This document shows positions 19,851-30,984 of a stretch of 64,000 bases of DNA, in pieces. The notes under the pieces were generated by a model. That model saw nothing but the letters and a program-made list of their open reading frames with translations, did not search any database and was not told the origin of the DNA. A program made the translations under genes and the position numbers. Each line of letters begins with the position of its first letter. Position 1 is the stretch's first letter. This stretch comes from Stomorhina lunata (taxonomy: Eukaryota > Arthropoda > Insecta > Diptera > Rhiniidae). The DNA lies in contig OW121743.1 of assembly GCA_933228675.1 (NCBI GenBank), positions 116,940,542 through 117,004,541 on the forward strand. Direction: 5' to 3'.

Positions 19851-22165
19851 AAACAATTTTTATAACAAAAAATTAAATTTTCTATAGAAAAATTTTTATA
19901 ACAAAAAATTATCAATAAAAAAATTTTTTAAAAACAAAAAATTTTCTAAAAAAAAATTTAAAAATCAAAAATTTTCTTAAGAAAATTTTTAATATCAAAA
20001 ATTTTCTATCGAAAAAATTTTTTAAATTAAAAATATTTCTATAAAAAATTTCTTGATATTAAAAATTTTTCTGTAGAAATTTTTTCCATATAAAAATTTT
20101 TTTCATAATAAAAATTTTTCAATAGAAAATTTTTTCATATCAAAAATTTTTTTTCAGAAAATTTTTGATATAAGAAAATTTTTAATATCAAAAATTTTCT
20201 ATCGAAAAATTTTTTTAAATTAAAAATATTTCTATAAAAAATTTCTTGATATTAAAAATTTTTCTGTAGAAATTTTTTCCATATAAAAATTTTTTTCATA
20301 ATAAAAATTTTTCAATAGAAAATTTTTTCATATCAAAAATTTTTCTTCAGAAAACTTTTTCATATTAAAAATTTTTCTACAGAAAAAAAAGTTTTTTTAT
20401 AGAAAATTCTTTTATATTAAAAATTTTTCTATAGAAAATATTTTTCATGTTAAACATTTTTTCTATACAAAATTTTTTCATATTAAAAATTTTTCTATAG
20501 AAATTTTTTTCATATTTAAAATTTTTTTATCGAAAATTTTTTCATGTTAAAAATGTTTCTATAGAAAATTGTTTCTTATTAAAAATTTGTCTATAGAAAA
20601 TATTTTCATATTAACAAATTTTCTATAAAAAAGTTTTTTCAAATTAAAAATTTTTGTATAGAAATTTTTTTTTATGTAAAAAAATTTTTTATAGAAAATT
20701 AGCTCATAATAAAAATTTTTCTATAGAAAATTTTTCATATTAAAAATTTTTCTATAGAAAATTTTTTCATATTAAAAATTTTTCTAAAGAAAATTTTTTC
20801 ATATTAAAAATGTTTCTATAAAAAATATTTTCATCTTAAAAATTTTTCTATAGAAATTTTTTTCATATTAATAATTTTTCTATAGAACATTTTTTCATAT
20901 TAAATATTTTTCTATAAATTTTTTTTTATTAAAAATTTTTCTATAGAAATTTGTTTTTATATTAAATTTTTTTTTTATATTAAAAATTTTTCTATAGAAA
21001 ATTTTTTTTTTTTAAGAAAATTTTTTGTTTGAGAAAATTTCTCCATATTAAAGTTTTCTACAGAAAATTTTTTGATAATAAAAATTTTTATATAAAAAAA
21101 TTTTCTATAAACAACTTTTTAATATGAAAAAATTTTCTATAGATAAATTTTTAATATGAAAAAAATTTCGATTTTTTTAATTTTAATAATGAAAAAATTT
21201 TCTTTGGAAAAATTTTTGATATGAAAAAATTTTCTATAGAAAAAATGTTCTACAGAAAAAAAATTGAATAAAAAAAAATTTTCTATAGAAACATTTTTAA
21301 TACGAATAAATTTTCTATAGAAAAATTTTTAATATGAAAAAATTTTTAATATAAAAAATTTTCTATAGAAAAATTTTTAATATGAAAAAATTTTCTATAA
21401 AAAAATTTTTAATATGAAAAAATTTTCTATAGAAAAATTTTTATATGAAAAAATTTTCTATAGAAAAATTTTTATATGAAAAAATTTTCTATAGAAAAAT
21501 TTTTAATATGAAAAAAATTTCTAAAGAAAAATTTTTAATATGAAAAAATTTTCTATAGAAAAGTTTTTAATATGAAAAAATTTTCTAAAGAAAAATTTTA
21601 AATATGAAAAAAATTTTCTAAAGAAAAATTTTTAATAAAGAAAATTTTTTCATATGAAAAATTTTTCTATAGAATTTTTGTTTGAGAAAATTTCTCCATA
21701 TTAAAGTTTTTCTATAGAAAATTTTTTGATATTAAACATTTTTATATAAAAAAATTTTCTATAGAAAAATTTTTAAAATGAAAACATTTTCTATAGAAAA
21801 ATTTTTAATATGAAAAAATTTTCTATAGAAAAATTTTTTATATTAAAAAAATTTTCTATAGAAAAACTTTTTATATGAATCAAAAATTTCAATAGAAAAT
21901 TTTTCTACAAAAAATTTTTACATATTAAAAATTTTTCTTAAGAAAATTTTTTCATATTAAAAATTTTCTATAAAAATTTTTCTATAGAAATTTTTATAAA
22001 GAAAATTTTTTCATATGAAAAATTTTTCTAGAAAATTTTTCTGTAGAAAATTTGTTCATATTAAAAATTTTTCTTTAGAAAATTTGTTCATATTCAAAAT
22101 TTTTAATATCAAACAATTTTTTTAGAAAATCTTTAATATGGAGAAATTTTTTCAACCTTTTAATG
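19850..22165. repeat. Satellite array D (about 30-bp unit, mixed orientation)
   Basis: Units of the form TTTCTATAGAAAATTTTTTC + ATATTAAAAA run to about 21,040. From about 21,110 to 21,630 the complementary form (AATATGAAAAAATTTTC + TATAGAAAAAT) dominates, and the orientation flips again several times to 22,140. A 193-bp block starting at 19,981 is repeated from 20,174 with very few changes. No coding potential. Confidence 0.9.
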
Positions 22166-23870
22166 TCTTTTAAAAGGCCAAAATTCTGTGGAGTTGGATC
22201 GAGAGGAAACTCTTGTATACAAAATTTTTTAATAGAAAATCATTAAATATTTTCTGTATTAAACATTTCCGAAAGTTTCTCTAAAACATGGTAACCCTGA
22301 GTTCATACAAATTGAGTGTTTCTCTTTGTAATTTTCACTCAAACTTGTTCGTAACGGTAAAGCATGATGTACCTCGTGTTGTTATGATAATAACGGAAAA
22401 ACAAAAAACAAAAAAAAAAACAAAAACATCTCAAAAGGATAACAAAATTATACGACCGACTTCAGTTAGACATTCAGTCATCTTGCGGGTGTCTTTGCTA
22501 ACGGTGGACTATTTTAATTTCGGAGCGATGATAAAACGGAATTTTTAGAAAATTATTGTTATTATTTTTATGATTATGATTATTACTGTTATTGTTATTA
22601 TTAAAGCTAATGAAAATAAAGCAAAAGGTGGTTACATTTGAATTTTAATGTTTTTTTCTTTTAAATGAAATGAAAACCAAAAAAGTTATTTTAGCAGCTG
22701 AAAAAGGTTGAAACAAGAAAATGATTTAAAGTGTAAAGAAATTAGATTTAAAAGGAAAATTTTTGAAAGTAAATAAAGTATTTATAAAAAATCTTAGTTA
22801 AGTGTAAATTTAAATATAAATGTTTTGTTAATTTTAAATAATTATAAAACCAATAAAAATTTTAATAAATTATAAGTGTATTTAATTTTTTTTAAATAAA
22901 AAATAAAATATTTCGAAAATTTAAATAAATAACAAATTTAATAAAAAATTCATTAAAAAAATAAAAATAACAAAATCTCAAAAATTGCCTTCCTTCGTTT
23001 GGTCCTATAATAAAATTTACATATTTCTGTTTTAAAATTCCTTTTGATTTCGGAAATTTTGTCAATTTTTTGTTCTTTGGAATTGGAATATATTTAAAAT
23101 CTGAATTTATTTAACATAAATTATTAAAGGTAAGTAGAGGCAATAACAATAGAAAAAAAGATTTTGTATCTGAGATTTCATTTAATAATTTAGATAAATA
23201 GGTAAATAATGTGGAGGAATTTTGATTTGATTAGAAAAGAATTACATTTTGTTTGAAGCAAAAGAAAAAAGTTCTGGTTATCAAAACTCTGATATAAATA
23301 TTCAAGTATAAACATGAAAAGGCTATAAAGATTTAAAAAATATTTCTGTGAAATTTTTCTGACATATGAAAATGTTTAGCATACATTTAGGGAAACACAT
23401 AAAAAGCTTGGAAAATTAATTTATTTTTAATTTTAAAATCAAAATATCAAAGTCTTTTTATACCCGATTTTATAGCTATATAATTCTGTGTACTGTCTTG
23501 AATGTGAAGGAAAAAGACTATTTATTTATTTCATAAATCAACTTGATATATCAAATTTATCAAAAATGACACAAAAAATTTCGGAAATTTTTTAAACAGA
23601 AAAATTCTTCACTTTATAATCAAAATATCAAACAACCTTTTCACAATATCGGCTAGAATTTACACTTATATAACTCGATAAGCTCTCTAGAATACAACTA
23701 AATCAAAATACCTATATTTATTTGTGTCATAACTCAATAATATCAAAATATCAAATATATCAAAATAATAAATAATATCAATATCTCAAAAATATCAAAA
23801 CAAAAATTTGACTCGAAATTTTAAAATCACTTAGAAAGTTTTAAATTTCTCGAATTCTTCAAGCTATCGT
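22166..23870. other. Unique AT-rich stretch with a GC-richer segment
   Basis: 22,260-22,550 is less AT-rich and holds an 86-codon frame with no recognisable motif. It has initiator-like TTCAGTT and TTCAGTC near 22,462 and 22,473, too weak to call a promoter. The remainder to 23,870 is A/T-rich without features. Confidence 0.4.
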
Positions 23871-24210
23871 TGCGCAATAAATGTTCGCGTGACTCGAAAA
23901 CTGTTTATTTTCTTGAACTAAGTAAAAAACCGAAATTCGGCAACATCTTTATCTTTCAGAAACACTAATTATTTTTTATTTAATCCGAGCAGTCGTTTTG
24001 GAAAAGTTTTTTTTAAATCACATTTTTTTAAATAAAAAAAAAATATATATTTTTTTGGAAACAAAAAAATTTATTTCCAAAACGACTGCTCTAATTAAAA
24101 ATGTTATTAGTGTTCCTGAAAGATAAGTTTGTTGCCGAATTTAGATTTTTTTACTTAGTTCAAGAAAATAAACAGTTTTCGAGTTATGCGAAATTTATTG
24201 CGGAATCTCC
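23870..24210. repeat. Foldback (long inverted repeat) with about 130-bp arms
   Basis: The left arm (23,870-24,001) and right arm (24,077-24,210) are complementary over most of their length. Blocks include CGAAAACTGTTTATTTTCTT, GAACTAAGTAAAAAA, TTTCAGAAACACTAATTA and GAGCAGTCGTTTTGGA. The loop of about 75 bp is A/T. The right arm continues into sequence also present at 4.8-4.96 kb. RNA from it would form a long hairpin. Confidence 0.8.
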
Positions 24211-24330
24211 TCTATTTTTTAAATAACGCTATATCTTGAAAACTAGAGCTAAACTAAAAAAACAGTTAGCACCATTGAATTCAGCGCACTCGAATTATCT
24301 TTACCCACTCGGTCTCCCTTTTGTCGGTAA
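24160..24330 (+). repeat. Dispersed repeat shared with 4.81-4.96 kb
   Basis: GTTTTCGAGTTATGCG, ACAGTTAGCACCATTGAATT, CAGCGCACTCGAATTATCTT and CCCACTCGGTCT in the same order as the 4.8-kb copy. Confidence 0.65.
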
Positions 24331-24394
24331 AAAAGTTGTTCAATTTCATCTTCACTTCGATTTTGAGACGAAATTTATGTGGTTTCCAAGTACA

Positions 24395-24509
24395 GAGAAG
24401 ATTTATATAACTATAAACGACTAAAAAAAAATTTTGCAACAACCGGTTCATATTTGACCATAGCTTCCATATATGCCCGTGCCGGAAAACCACTTAAACT
24501 CTTACACAT
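24395..24509 (+). repeat. Unit of the 152-bp family (left piece)
   Basis: AGTACAGAGAAGATTTATAT, ATTTTGCAACAACCGGTTCA, TTTGACCATAGCTTCCATAT and AAACCACTTAAAC match the array at 29.6-30.97 kb. The unit is cut by the element that starts at 24,510. Confidence 0.8.
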
Positions 24510-25336
24510 TAGGGTGGAGCAAGTGACCTTTGATCCCGATGAAAAACGGGTTAAGCTCACCCAATATCAAGAAAAGTTCTAGTGGACATTCCTCAAAGAC
24601 TGGGCAATAAAATTCGGTATTAGCTTTATCAAAAAAAACTTAAATAAAATTTATTATGCATCTACTTAAATAATGTCCAAAAATTTACTTTTTCGCGAAA
24701 TTTTACGATATCAAATCGCAGGTACGGCGAAACCATATGAGATATAAAACTAAACTTATTTGATTTTATTACCAAATATGTCTATTTTAATATGCCGATC
24801 AAAAATTTTGATATTTTGAAATTTTTTTTTAACGAAATTTTCTAAAACTTAAAAAGTGAGTTTTGAAACGGTCCTTAAAAAAAGTACCATTTTCCAGTAT
24901 AAAAAAATATAAAAATTTTAATAAATTTCAACTATTTAGTACTTATAAGTCTTTAGATGATAAGGAATGCCTTACTTTGTAATTTCTGCACTCTAAAGTT
25001 AATTTTTTTTCTGCATATCCTTAGGCGTGTTTAAAGAATTTTCTGGGAAAAGTTGCAATAACTTTAAAACTACTGCATGGATTTTTAGTTTTTATGATTT
25101 TAATGAAAGCTGATTTAGTTGTCTGCTACATACAATTATTGGTTTTGCAAAAACATAAACTTATTGGTTGAAATTGACCAAAAATCGAGAAAACTTCCAT
25201 TTTTCCCCATACAAATGGGCCCTAGAAATAAATGTCCTTTGCTCCACCTCAGGACCTAGGAAAACAAATTTTTTTTTATGGAGCATCGATTTTTAGCACA
25301 GGCGTATTGAATTTCAATAAAAGTTGTTTTACACAT
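24502..25336. mobile_element. 819-bp insertion with 8-bp TSD
   Basis: TTACACAT lies at 24502-24509 and 25329-25336. On both sides the sequence belongs to the 152-bp family (left ends CCACTTAAACTC, right resumes GTCAAGTTAAAGGAGAT), so the inserted piece is 24,510-25,328. It starts TAGGGTGGAGCAAGTGACC, and an inverted relative, TTTGCTCCACCTCA, lies at 25,231-25,244, about 85 bp inside the right end. An 8-bp duplication and a TAGGGTG start would suit a hAT-type element, but the right terminus does not match cleanly. No transposase. A partial copy is at 61.78-61.92 kb. Confidence 0.55.
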
Positions 25337-25492
25337 GTCAAGTTAAAGGAGATGTGACAATAATATTTAGTACTAAAAAGTTTTTAACGAAAATGTGACA
25401 ATCGGGAAAACAATAGCTTCCATATAAGCCCACCCCGTAAAACCATCTTGATATCTCCAAAAGGAGATATCGAGATTGTATTAGAAGTTATA
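25329..25492 (+). repeat. 152-bp family units (middle piece)
   Basis: GTCAAGTTAAAGGAGATGTG, a diverged ATAGCTTCCATATAAGCCCA unit and AGGAGATATCGAGATTGTAT. Interrupted at 25,491 by the foldback element. Confidence 0.7.
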
Positions 25493-26043
25493 CAGTCACT
25501 CTAATTACTATCCCAATGTTTTTAAGGTGTTTACGAATATGGGCGTAACAACAAAGCTTTTGCCTCAATCTCTCTGATATTTGGTATGAGTCCAATGTTG
25601 CCAACTATAAATTGTGTACTTTCCATTAATAAAAAAAAAAAACACAAAAGCAAATTTTTATTGGGACGGTTTTTTGACTTTTATTTATATATTTTTTTAA
25701 TTCAATATTTTGTATAGCCTTTATTCTATACGATACTGCATACTCTCTTCTAAATGTTTACAATTGCTTAGAGCAATGCCGTTCTAATCTTCCACTACTT
25801 CTGCTCTCAGGGTTCTGACAACACCTCTAAAGTCAAAAAACCGTCCCAATCAAAATTTGCTTTTGTTTTATTTTTTTCCGATTAACGCTAAGTATCACAA
25901 TGATATTTTTTAATTATAAATGTCAATACGAGTCTAAAATACAATAATATCAAATATCAGAGAGATTGAGCCAAAAGCTTTGTTGTTACACTCATATTCG
26001 TAATGAACTTAAAAGCATTGGGACAGTAATTTGAGTGACTGTA
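25491..26043. mobile_element. 549-bp foldback/Tc1-type MITE, TA-flanked
   Basis: The body at 25,493-26,041 begins CAGTCACTCTAATTACTATC and ends with the inverse, GGGACAGTAATTTGAGTGACTG reduced by small changes. TA dinucleotides flank both sides. Inverted similarity extends deep inside: ACAACAAAGCTTTTG with CAAAAGCTTTGTTGT, TCTCTCTGATATTTG with CAAATATCAGAGAGA, and GGGACGGTTTTTTGACTTT with AAAGTCAAAAAACCGTCCC. Arms are about 195-210 bp. TA target and CAGT-type ends point to mobilisation by a Tc1/mariner transposase. The element itself encodes none. Confidence 0.85.
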
Positions 26044-26170
26044 TATAATGTACAAAGACGTTGTATATAATTATCAAAGACTGAACAAAATTTTGTGACA
26101 ATCTGTTCTCATTTGACCAAAGCTTTCATACAGTCCCGCCCAAAAAATCATTTAAATGCTAAGAAGTGGG
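26044..26170 (+). repeat. 152-bp family unit (right piece)
   Basis: TAATGTACAAAGACG, ATAATTATCAAAGACTGAAC, AAAATTTTGTGACAATC, TTTGACCAAAGCTTTCATAC and AAATGCTAAG complete the unit cut at 25,491. Confidence 0.75.
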
Positions 26171-26274
26171 GGAGGTACCTAAAATAATCGTACGTTTGTT
26201 AAAATTCTTCCTTTGTACCAAAAATGTAGGAAAGGCAAAGTCATCACTTAAATCTAGTCAGATAGAAATTATGA

Positions 26275-26460
26275 GTTATACGCTGACATTGACATAGTAA
26301 AAAGCATTAAACAACAGCGATTGCGTTAGCTGGGACATGTTGTGCGAATGGATGAAAGAAAAGTGTTCGAAAGTTCGATAGAAGGACCAATTAGAAAAAA
26401 ATCTATTAAAGATTAGCCTACGAAATTTGAGAACATGCTCACAAGATCGAAGCTCATGTA
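26275..26460 (+). pseudogene. Non-LTR retrotransposon C-terminal fragment
   Basis: One frame reads ADIDIVKSIKQQRLR, then a stop at the position of the usual Trp, then LGHVVRMDERKVFESS and further basic residues. R-L-R-W-x-GHV-x-RM near the C-terminus is characteristic of several non-LTR reverse transcriptase families. No RT domain remains upstream. The following sequence also occurs at 4.69-4.80 kb. Confidence 0.7.
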
Positions 26461-27035
26461 ATTCTAAAATATGCTCGACCTTTGACCTAAAAAGGTTGTA
26501 ATATAGGCCATTTTATTTAAATAAAAAATAGTATGAATCATTTTATATACTTTAAGTTAGGCGTGAGACCAATATTTCAGGGTGTTACAAACAAATATAA
26601 CCCTAGTCCTTGTACCCAACATTTACTGCGAGAACGTATATCCAAGTACAGGTGTGTCCAGTATATATATTTTCCGTTTCCCTTTATATTTTCGACAAAT
26701 GCGGGGGTTATAGGCCTAGTTGAGGACATACAAAAACCATTTTCAAAGATACAAAATTTCTGGTAAAAATGTTTATATGTCTTACTATTATGTTAGTATG
26801 TAGTACATGACCTAGTCGGTTTATGAAAAGCTTTATAACTTTTAGATTTTTTGTCGGATTTAAAAAATTGAAACGGCATTTTATTAGGAACTTAACTCTT
26901 TTTTATATTAAAATAAACTTTTATGGGCTTTTAAATAAGAATAAGCAATAGGAAGCTACTAAAATCAAAAAAGTTTTCCAATTTTTTTTTTAGATATTCT
27001 TAACAATAATAATACTTTTGATTTACAATGGATCA
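26461..27035. other. AT-rich intergenic stretch
   Basis: No gene recognised. A 77-codon frame at 26,533 has no motif. Confidence 0.45.
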
Positions 27036-27771
27036 AAAGTCGGTCAAGCCCGACCATTAAGGTCAAAGGTGTTCTTTTTTCTGTATAAAGACAATTATTT
27101 ACAAAATTTTGCCTTCGTACAAACATTTTCTCAAAACTTTTTTATTTAAGCTGTTTCCGTCATTTGGACTTATATGAGAGCTGGGGTCAAATGTGCAGCG
27201 ATTATTTCGAAATTTGGCAAATTGATTACAGTTTTTACAAAAATTATGTATACAAAAAAATCAACTCGAAATTCTCATCTTCAGATTTACGAGCGTTTTA
27301 GTGATTTTTGTCTCATTTAGTGCGTTTTGACAGAAGAGTTTGTGTGGGTGGACCAATTTCAACGAAATTTGTTATAATAATTTTGGTCTACATAAGCAGT
27401 ATATGTTTTAAATTTCAAGAAAAAATATTGATATTTGTGGCCAAAACATCAATTCCGGGAAGTTGGATTATATGGGAGGTACCACAAAAAAATGGACCGA
27501 TTTTGACGAATTTCCACAGCCATGGTCCCACTATAAAAAAAATGATCTGTGCCAAATTTGATCAAATTATCTTTAGAATTACGACCTGTACTTTGATTAC
27601 ATGGTTTATATGGGGGTCCAGCCAGACGGACGGACTGACTGACATTGCAAAATCGGCTCAGAAAGTGATTCTATTGGTAGGATGGGTCTAACGCAAATAT
27701 TTCTATGCGTTACATACATCGAACAGTACAAACTTATAATACCCTTTCCACCTATTGTGGTGAAGGGTATA
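27036..27771 (+). repeat. GGGTATAA-type dispersed repeat, near-complete
   Basis: From GTCGGTCAAGCCCGACC through GTCATTTGGACTTATA, GAGCTGGGGTCAAATGTG, TAAGCAGTATATGTTTTAAA, TTCCGGGAAGTTGGAT, GGAGGTACCACAAAAA, CCAGCCAGACGGACGGACTG and TCTATGCGTTACATACATCG to the terminal hairpin around CCACCTATTGTGGTGAAGGG. About 735 bp, missing roughly the first 40 bp. Its 127-codon frame has no protein-like motif and follows the repeat. Two pieces of the 3' end recur at 28.0 kb. Confidence 0.8.
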
Positions 27772-28243
27772 ATAATACGGGTAAATAAGTTGACGAACCT
27801 CGTTTAAATCAGTTTTTTGCGTATAACTCCAAAACTTGAACGTATTTCTAAAATTTTTTTGCACAATTTGTCATGTAAGGCCTATTTGAGTGCCTGAGCT
27901 TTTTTTAGTGTTATAATTTTATAGATTAAATTACTAAAAGTACACCTCTACTTGGGTATGCGTTCTTGGGGGGTGGGAGGCTCACAGCTTCTCAATGCTG
28001 TGGTTCTAAGTCTATTGGTAGGATGGGTCTAACCCAAATATTTCTATGCGTTACATACATCAGTACAAACTTATAATAAACTTTCTAACTATTGCGGTGA
28101 AGGGTATAATGATACGGGTCAATAAGTTGACGAACCTCGTTTAAATCGGTTTTTTTTGCGTATAACTCCAAAACTTGGACGTATTTCTAAATTTTTTTTG
28201 CACAATCTATCATGTAAGGCCTATTTGAGTGACTGAGCTTTTT
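27671..28243 (+). repeat. Tandem duplication, two copies about 235 bp long
   Basis: 27,671-27,906 and 28,011-28,243 are about 90 percent alike by eye. Both run from TCTATTGGTAGGATGGGTCT through the hairpin end of the dispersed repeat, then GTTGACGAACCTCGTTTAAA, GCGTATAACTCCAAAACTTG and GTAAGGCCTATTTGAGTG. About 104 bp separate them. The second copy is cut at GAGCTTTTTT by the SINE. Confidence 0.85.
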
Positions 28244-28434
28244 TAATATATATGTATATAATTCTCCGACAACATTCCAATTGGAACAAGGGGTACTTCT
28301 CTCAGACAATGAGCTGCATCCGATTCTATTTTTAGACTCATTGAAAGGGACCTCCGTTTTAACGCCGGCTCCGAACTAATACTCAATAACCAGTGGCTAG
28401 CTGAGTTATGAGGTGAACCGCCGCTTTTTTTGAA
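28244..28434 (-). mobile_element. SINE fragment, copy 3 (5'-truncated, internal deletion)
   Basis: Reverse-strand copy of the 1.07-kb SINE: TA tail, CCGACAACATTCCAATTGGA, GACAATGAGCTGCATCCGAT, TTTTAACGCCGGCTCCGAAC, ATAACCAGTGGCTAGCTGAG. The tRNA head is absent. About 35 bp present in copy 1 (from GCTATGTAAAAC to TTGCCG) are deleted. Confidence 0.9.
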
Positions 28435-28485
28435 ACCTAATATAATGTCATAAACATTACCCTATTAAAGGTCCATTACACTTCT

Positions 28486-28530
28486 TCTTCTTCTGTTATC
28501 CTTGACTTCCAGTGGAGCATAGGGCCTCAA
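28486..28530 (-). mobile_element. LINE 3'-end remnant, minus strand
   Basis: The complement reads GAGGCCCTATGCTCCACTGG, AAGTCAAGGATAACAG and (AAG)n, the same terminus as the LINE at 37.2 kb and the remnant at 4.43 kb. Confidence 0.8.
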
Positions 28531-29570
28531 CTTCAAGTAACTAATATTAGCTCTCATTAAACTTTTTACAAAAAGTCTTAAAACGCTTTAAAGCCTAAAG
28601 AAAAAAGAAATATGTATATGTTCCAAAAAAAGCTTTCAAAAGTGTCCTTATAGCCTTAAGAATCATACAACTAAAATTTGAATAAAACCTCTTCTTTCAA
28701 CTCAAAGTGCAAAAAGAAAAAATAAAGAATTTCTTTAAGTTTTCCCCCGCTTTCTATTTAGCACTCGAATCTTTAGTTTCGACAAATATTTCCTTACACA
28801 TACCAACAAAAATAAAAAGTAATAATCTGCAATACGAAATAGTTTTCTCTATATAAAAACTTTGCATATAAGAAAATAAATGACTTTTTCTTAGATTTTC
28901 TTCTTTGTATTTTCCTTTTTTTTTTTTGAGTGAAAAACATTTTCTACCAAGACAAAATTCCTACAACGTTATTGTGTGACACTTCTCACTTTTCGTTTAG
29001 CAAATTATTGAAATAAAGTTTGAAAACGAAAAAAATTTTACAAATTCAAATTAAGATATTTAAGTAACTTAACAAAGTATTTGAAAGATTTTACATGTAT
29101 CTCATAACTAGACTCTCTAGAATACAAATAAATAGAAATCTAGTCATTTGAATCATAAATCTTCTAAATATAAGAAAAATTGTAAAATAAGGCTAAATCT
29201 GTAATTGGAAATTTTTTTTTTAATTTTATAAGTATTCTAAAGTTTTGCTCAATACTTAGACTATTAAACGAATTAAGTAAAACTGTAAATCAAAATCAAA
29301 AATGTTAAAAATTATTCGCTTTCAATCTTTATTTTCTCGTTTGTAGTTTTCCATGTGCTGTCAGGACATGTCGTTACAGGTGCAGTAGGAATATATGAGC
29401 AGGATGTTTTACCTGCTCAGATTTCGTTAACGTTTTACTCTTAAACATTTAGTCGTTTATTAAAGTTTAATTTTCCAGCTGCAGCAATTTAAGTTTAATA
29501 GTTTTACTATATCCTATAGCTATAGATAGAAATATGATAGTAGTCAGGGATGGGGAATAGGTTAAAAATA
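28531..29570. other. AT-rich intergenic stretch
   Basis: No gene, RNA or element terminus recognised. Confidence 0.5.
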
Positions 29571-30965
29571 TTTAAAATTATGCTAACAAGTTTTAGAAGA
29601 AATAACAGCTATGATGACCAATAGCAGTATAGAAAAGTTCCCAAATTTAGAACAATATTTCTACATTTGGGAAGAAAATGTTCAACATTTGACTACAGTT
29701 CCCATAAAAGTCCCATTCCTGGCAATACCTTAAAAGCTAAAAAAATGTAAAATTAAATTAAATAAGATGAAAAACTTTAGGACAGAAAAGTTTTATATTA
29801 AAATCAATTATTATAACAAATTCCGTGGCAATTGGTGCAAATTTGGGCATAGCTCTTTTATAAGTACCATTCCCGGGAAGGACTTAAATGCTAATAAATT
29901 TTAAGTAAAAAAAGTTGTGACTTTTATAATCTATACAGAGAAGATTTATATTATAATCAACGATTAAAAAAATTTTTGCGACAAGCGGTCTATATTTGAC
30001 CATAGCTTTCATATAAGCCCCGGCCTGCAAAACTGCTTAAATGCTAAGAAATATCATATTATAGGAGATATGACGATTATTTTCAGTACAGAGAAGTCTT
30101 TTATAATTATCAACCACTGGACAAAATTTTGCGACAACCGGTTCATATTTGACCAAAGCTTCCATATAAGCCCGCCCCTAAAAATCACTTAAATGCTAAC
30201 AAATGTTATATTATAGGAGATATGACGATTATATATAGTACAGAGAAGTTTTATATAATTGTCAATGACTAAATATAAATTTATAACAATCGGTTCATAT
30301 TTGACTAAAGCCTCCATATAAGCCCGCCCCTAAAAACCACTTAAATGCTAATAAATGTTATATTTTAGAAGATAGGACGATTTTTTTTAGTACACTGAAG
30401 TTTTCTATAACTATAAACGATTAAACAAAATTGTGTGATAATCAATCCACATTTGACCATAGCTACCATATAAGCCACGCCCCCAAAAATCACTTTAACG
30501 CTTACAAATGCCAAATTGGAAGAGATATCACAATTATTTTTAGTAGAGAAAAGTTTTTTATAATTATGAGAAAAAAAATTGTGACAATCGGTTTACATTT
30601 TACTATAGCTTTCATATTATCCCGCCCCTAAAAAACACTTAAACGCTATTTAAAAACCAGTTGAAGGAGATATTAAGACTATATAAAGTACAGATAAGTT
30701 TTATATAATTATTAAACACTGAACAAAATTTTGTGAAAAACGGTTCACATTTGACTATAGCTTTCATATATGCCCCGCCCCCAAAAACCACTTTAATGCA
30801 AATAAATGTCAAGTTAAAGGAGATATCAAGATTATATTTACTACAGAGAAGTTTTATTTAATTATCAGCCACTGAACAAAATTTTGTAAAAATCGGTTCA
30901 CATTTGACTATAGCTTTCATATAGTCGCGTCCCCAAAAACCACTTAAACGCTAACAAATGTTAAT
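29570..30965 (+). repeat. 152-bp minisatellite array, about 9 units
   Basis: Unit landmarks are GTACAGAGAAGTTTTATATA, AATTATCAACCACTGAACAA, AATTTTGTGACAATCGGTTC, ACATTTGACCATAGCTTTCA, TATAAGCCCGCCCCTAAAAA, CCACTTAAACGCTAACAAAT and GGAGATATCACGATTAT. TACAG-type starts fall at 29,934, 30,088, 30,239, 30,391, 30,544, 30,689 and 30,842, giving spacings of 145-154. Units left of 29,934 are much more diverged, as expected at an array edge. Single units occur at 24.4, 25.4 and 26.1 kb. Short frames inside are incidental. Confidence 0.9.
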
Positions 30966-30984
30966 TTTACTAAATAATTTTTTT

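Noticed and set aside
22288..22548. 86-codon frame in a GC-richer patch with initiator-like motifs
   Set aside because: Composition is irregular with a Lys/Thr run from an A-rich tract. No recognisable domain, no convincing promoter.
27308..27691. 127-codon plus-strand frame
   Set aside because: It lies wholly inside a multi-copy non-coding repeat, and other copies of that repeat do not keep the frame.
27960..27980. G-quadruplex candidate near TTGGGGGGTGGGAGG
   Set aside because: Fewer than four clear G-tracts of three or more, and it is an isolated run.
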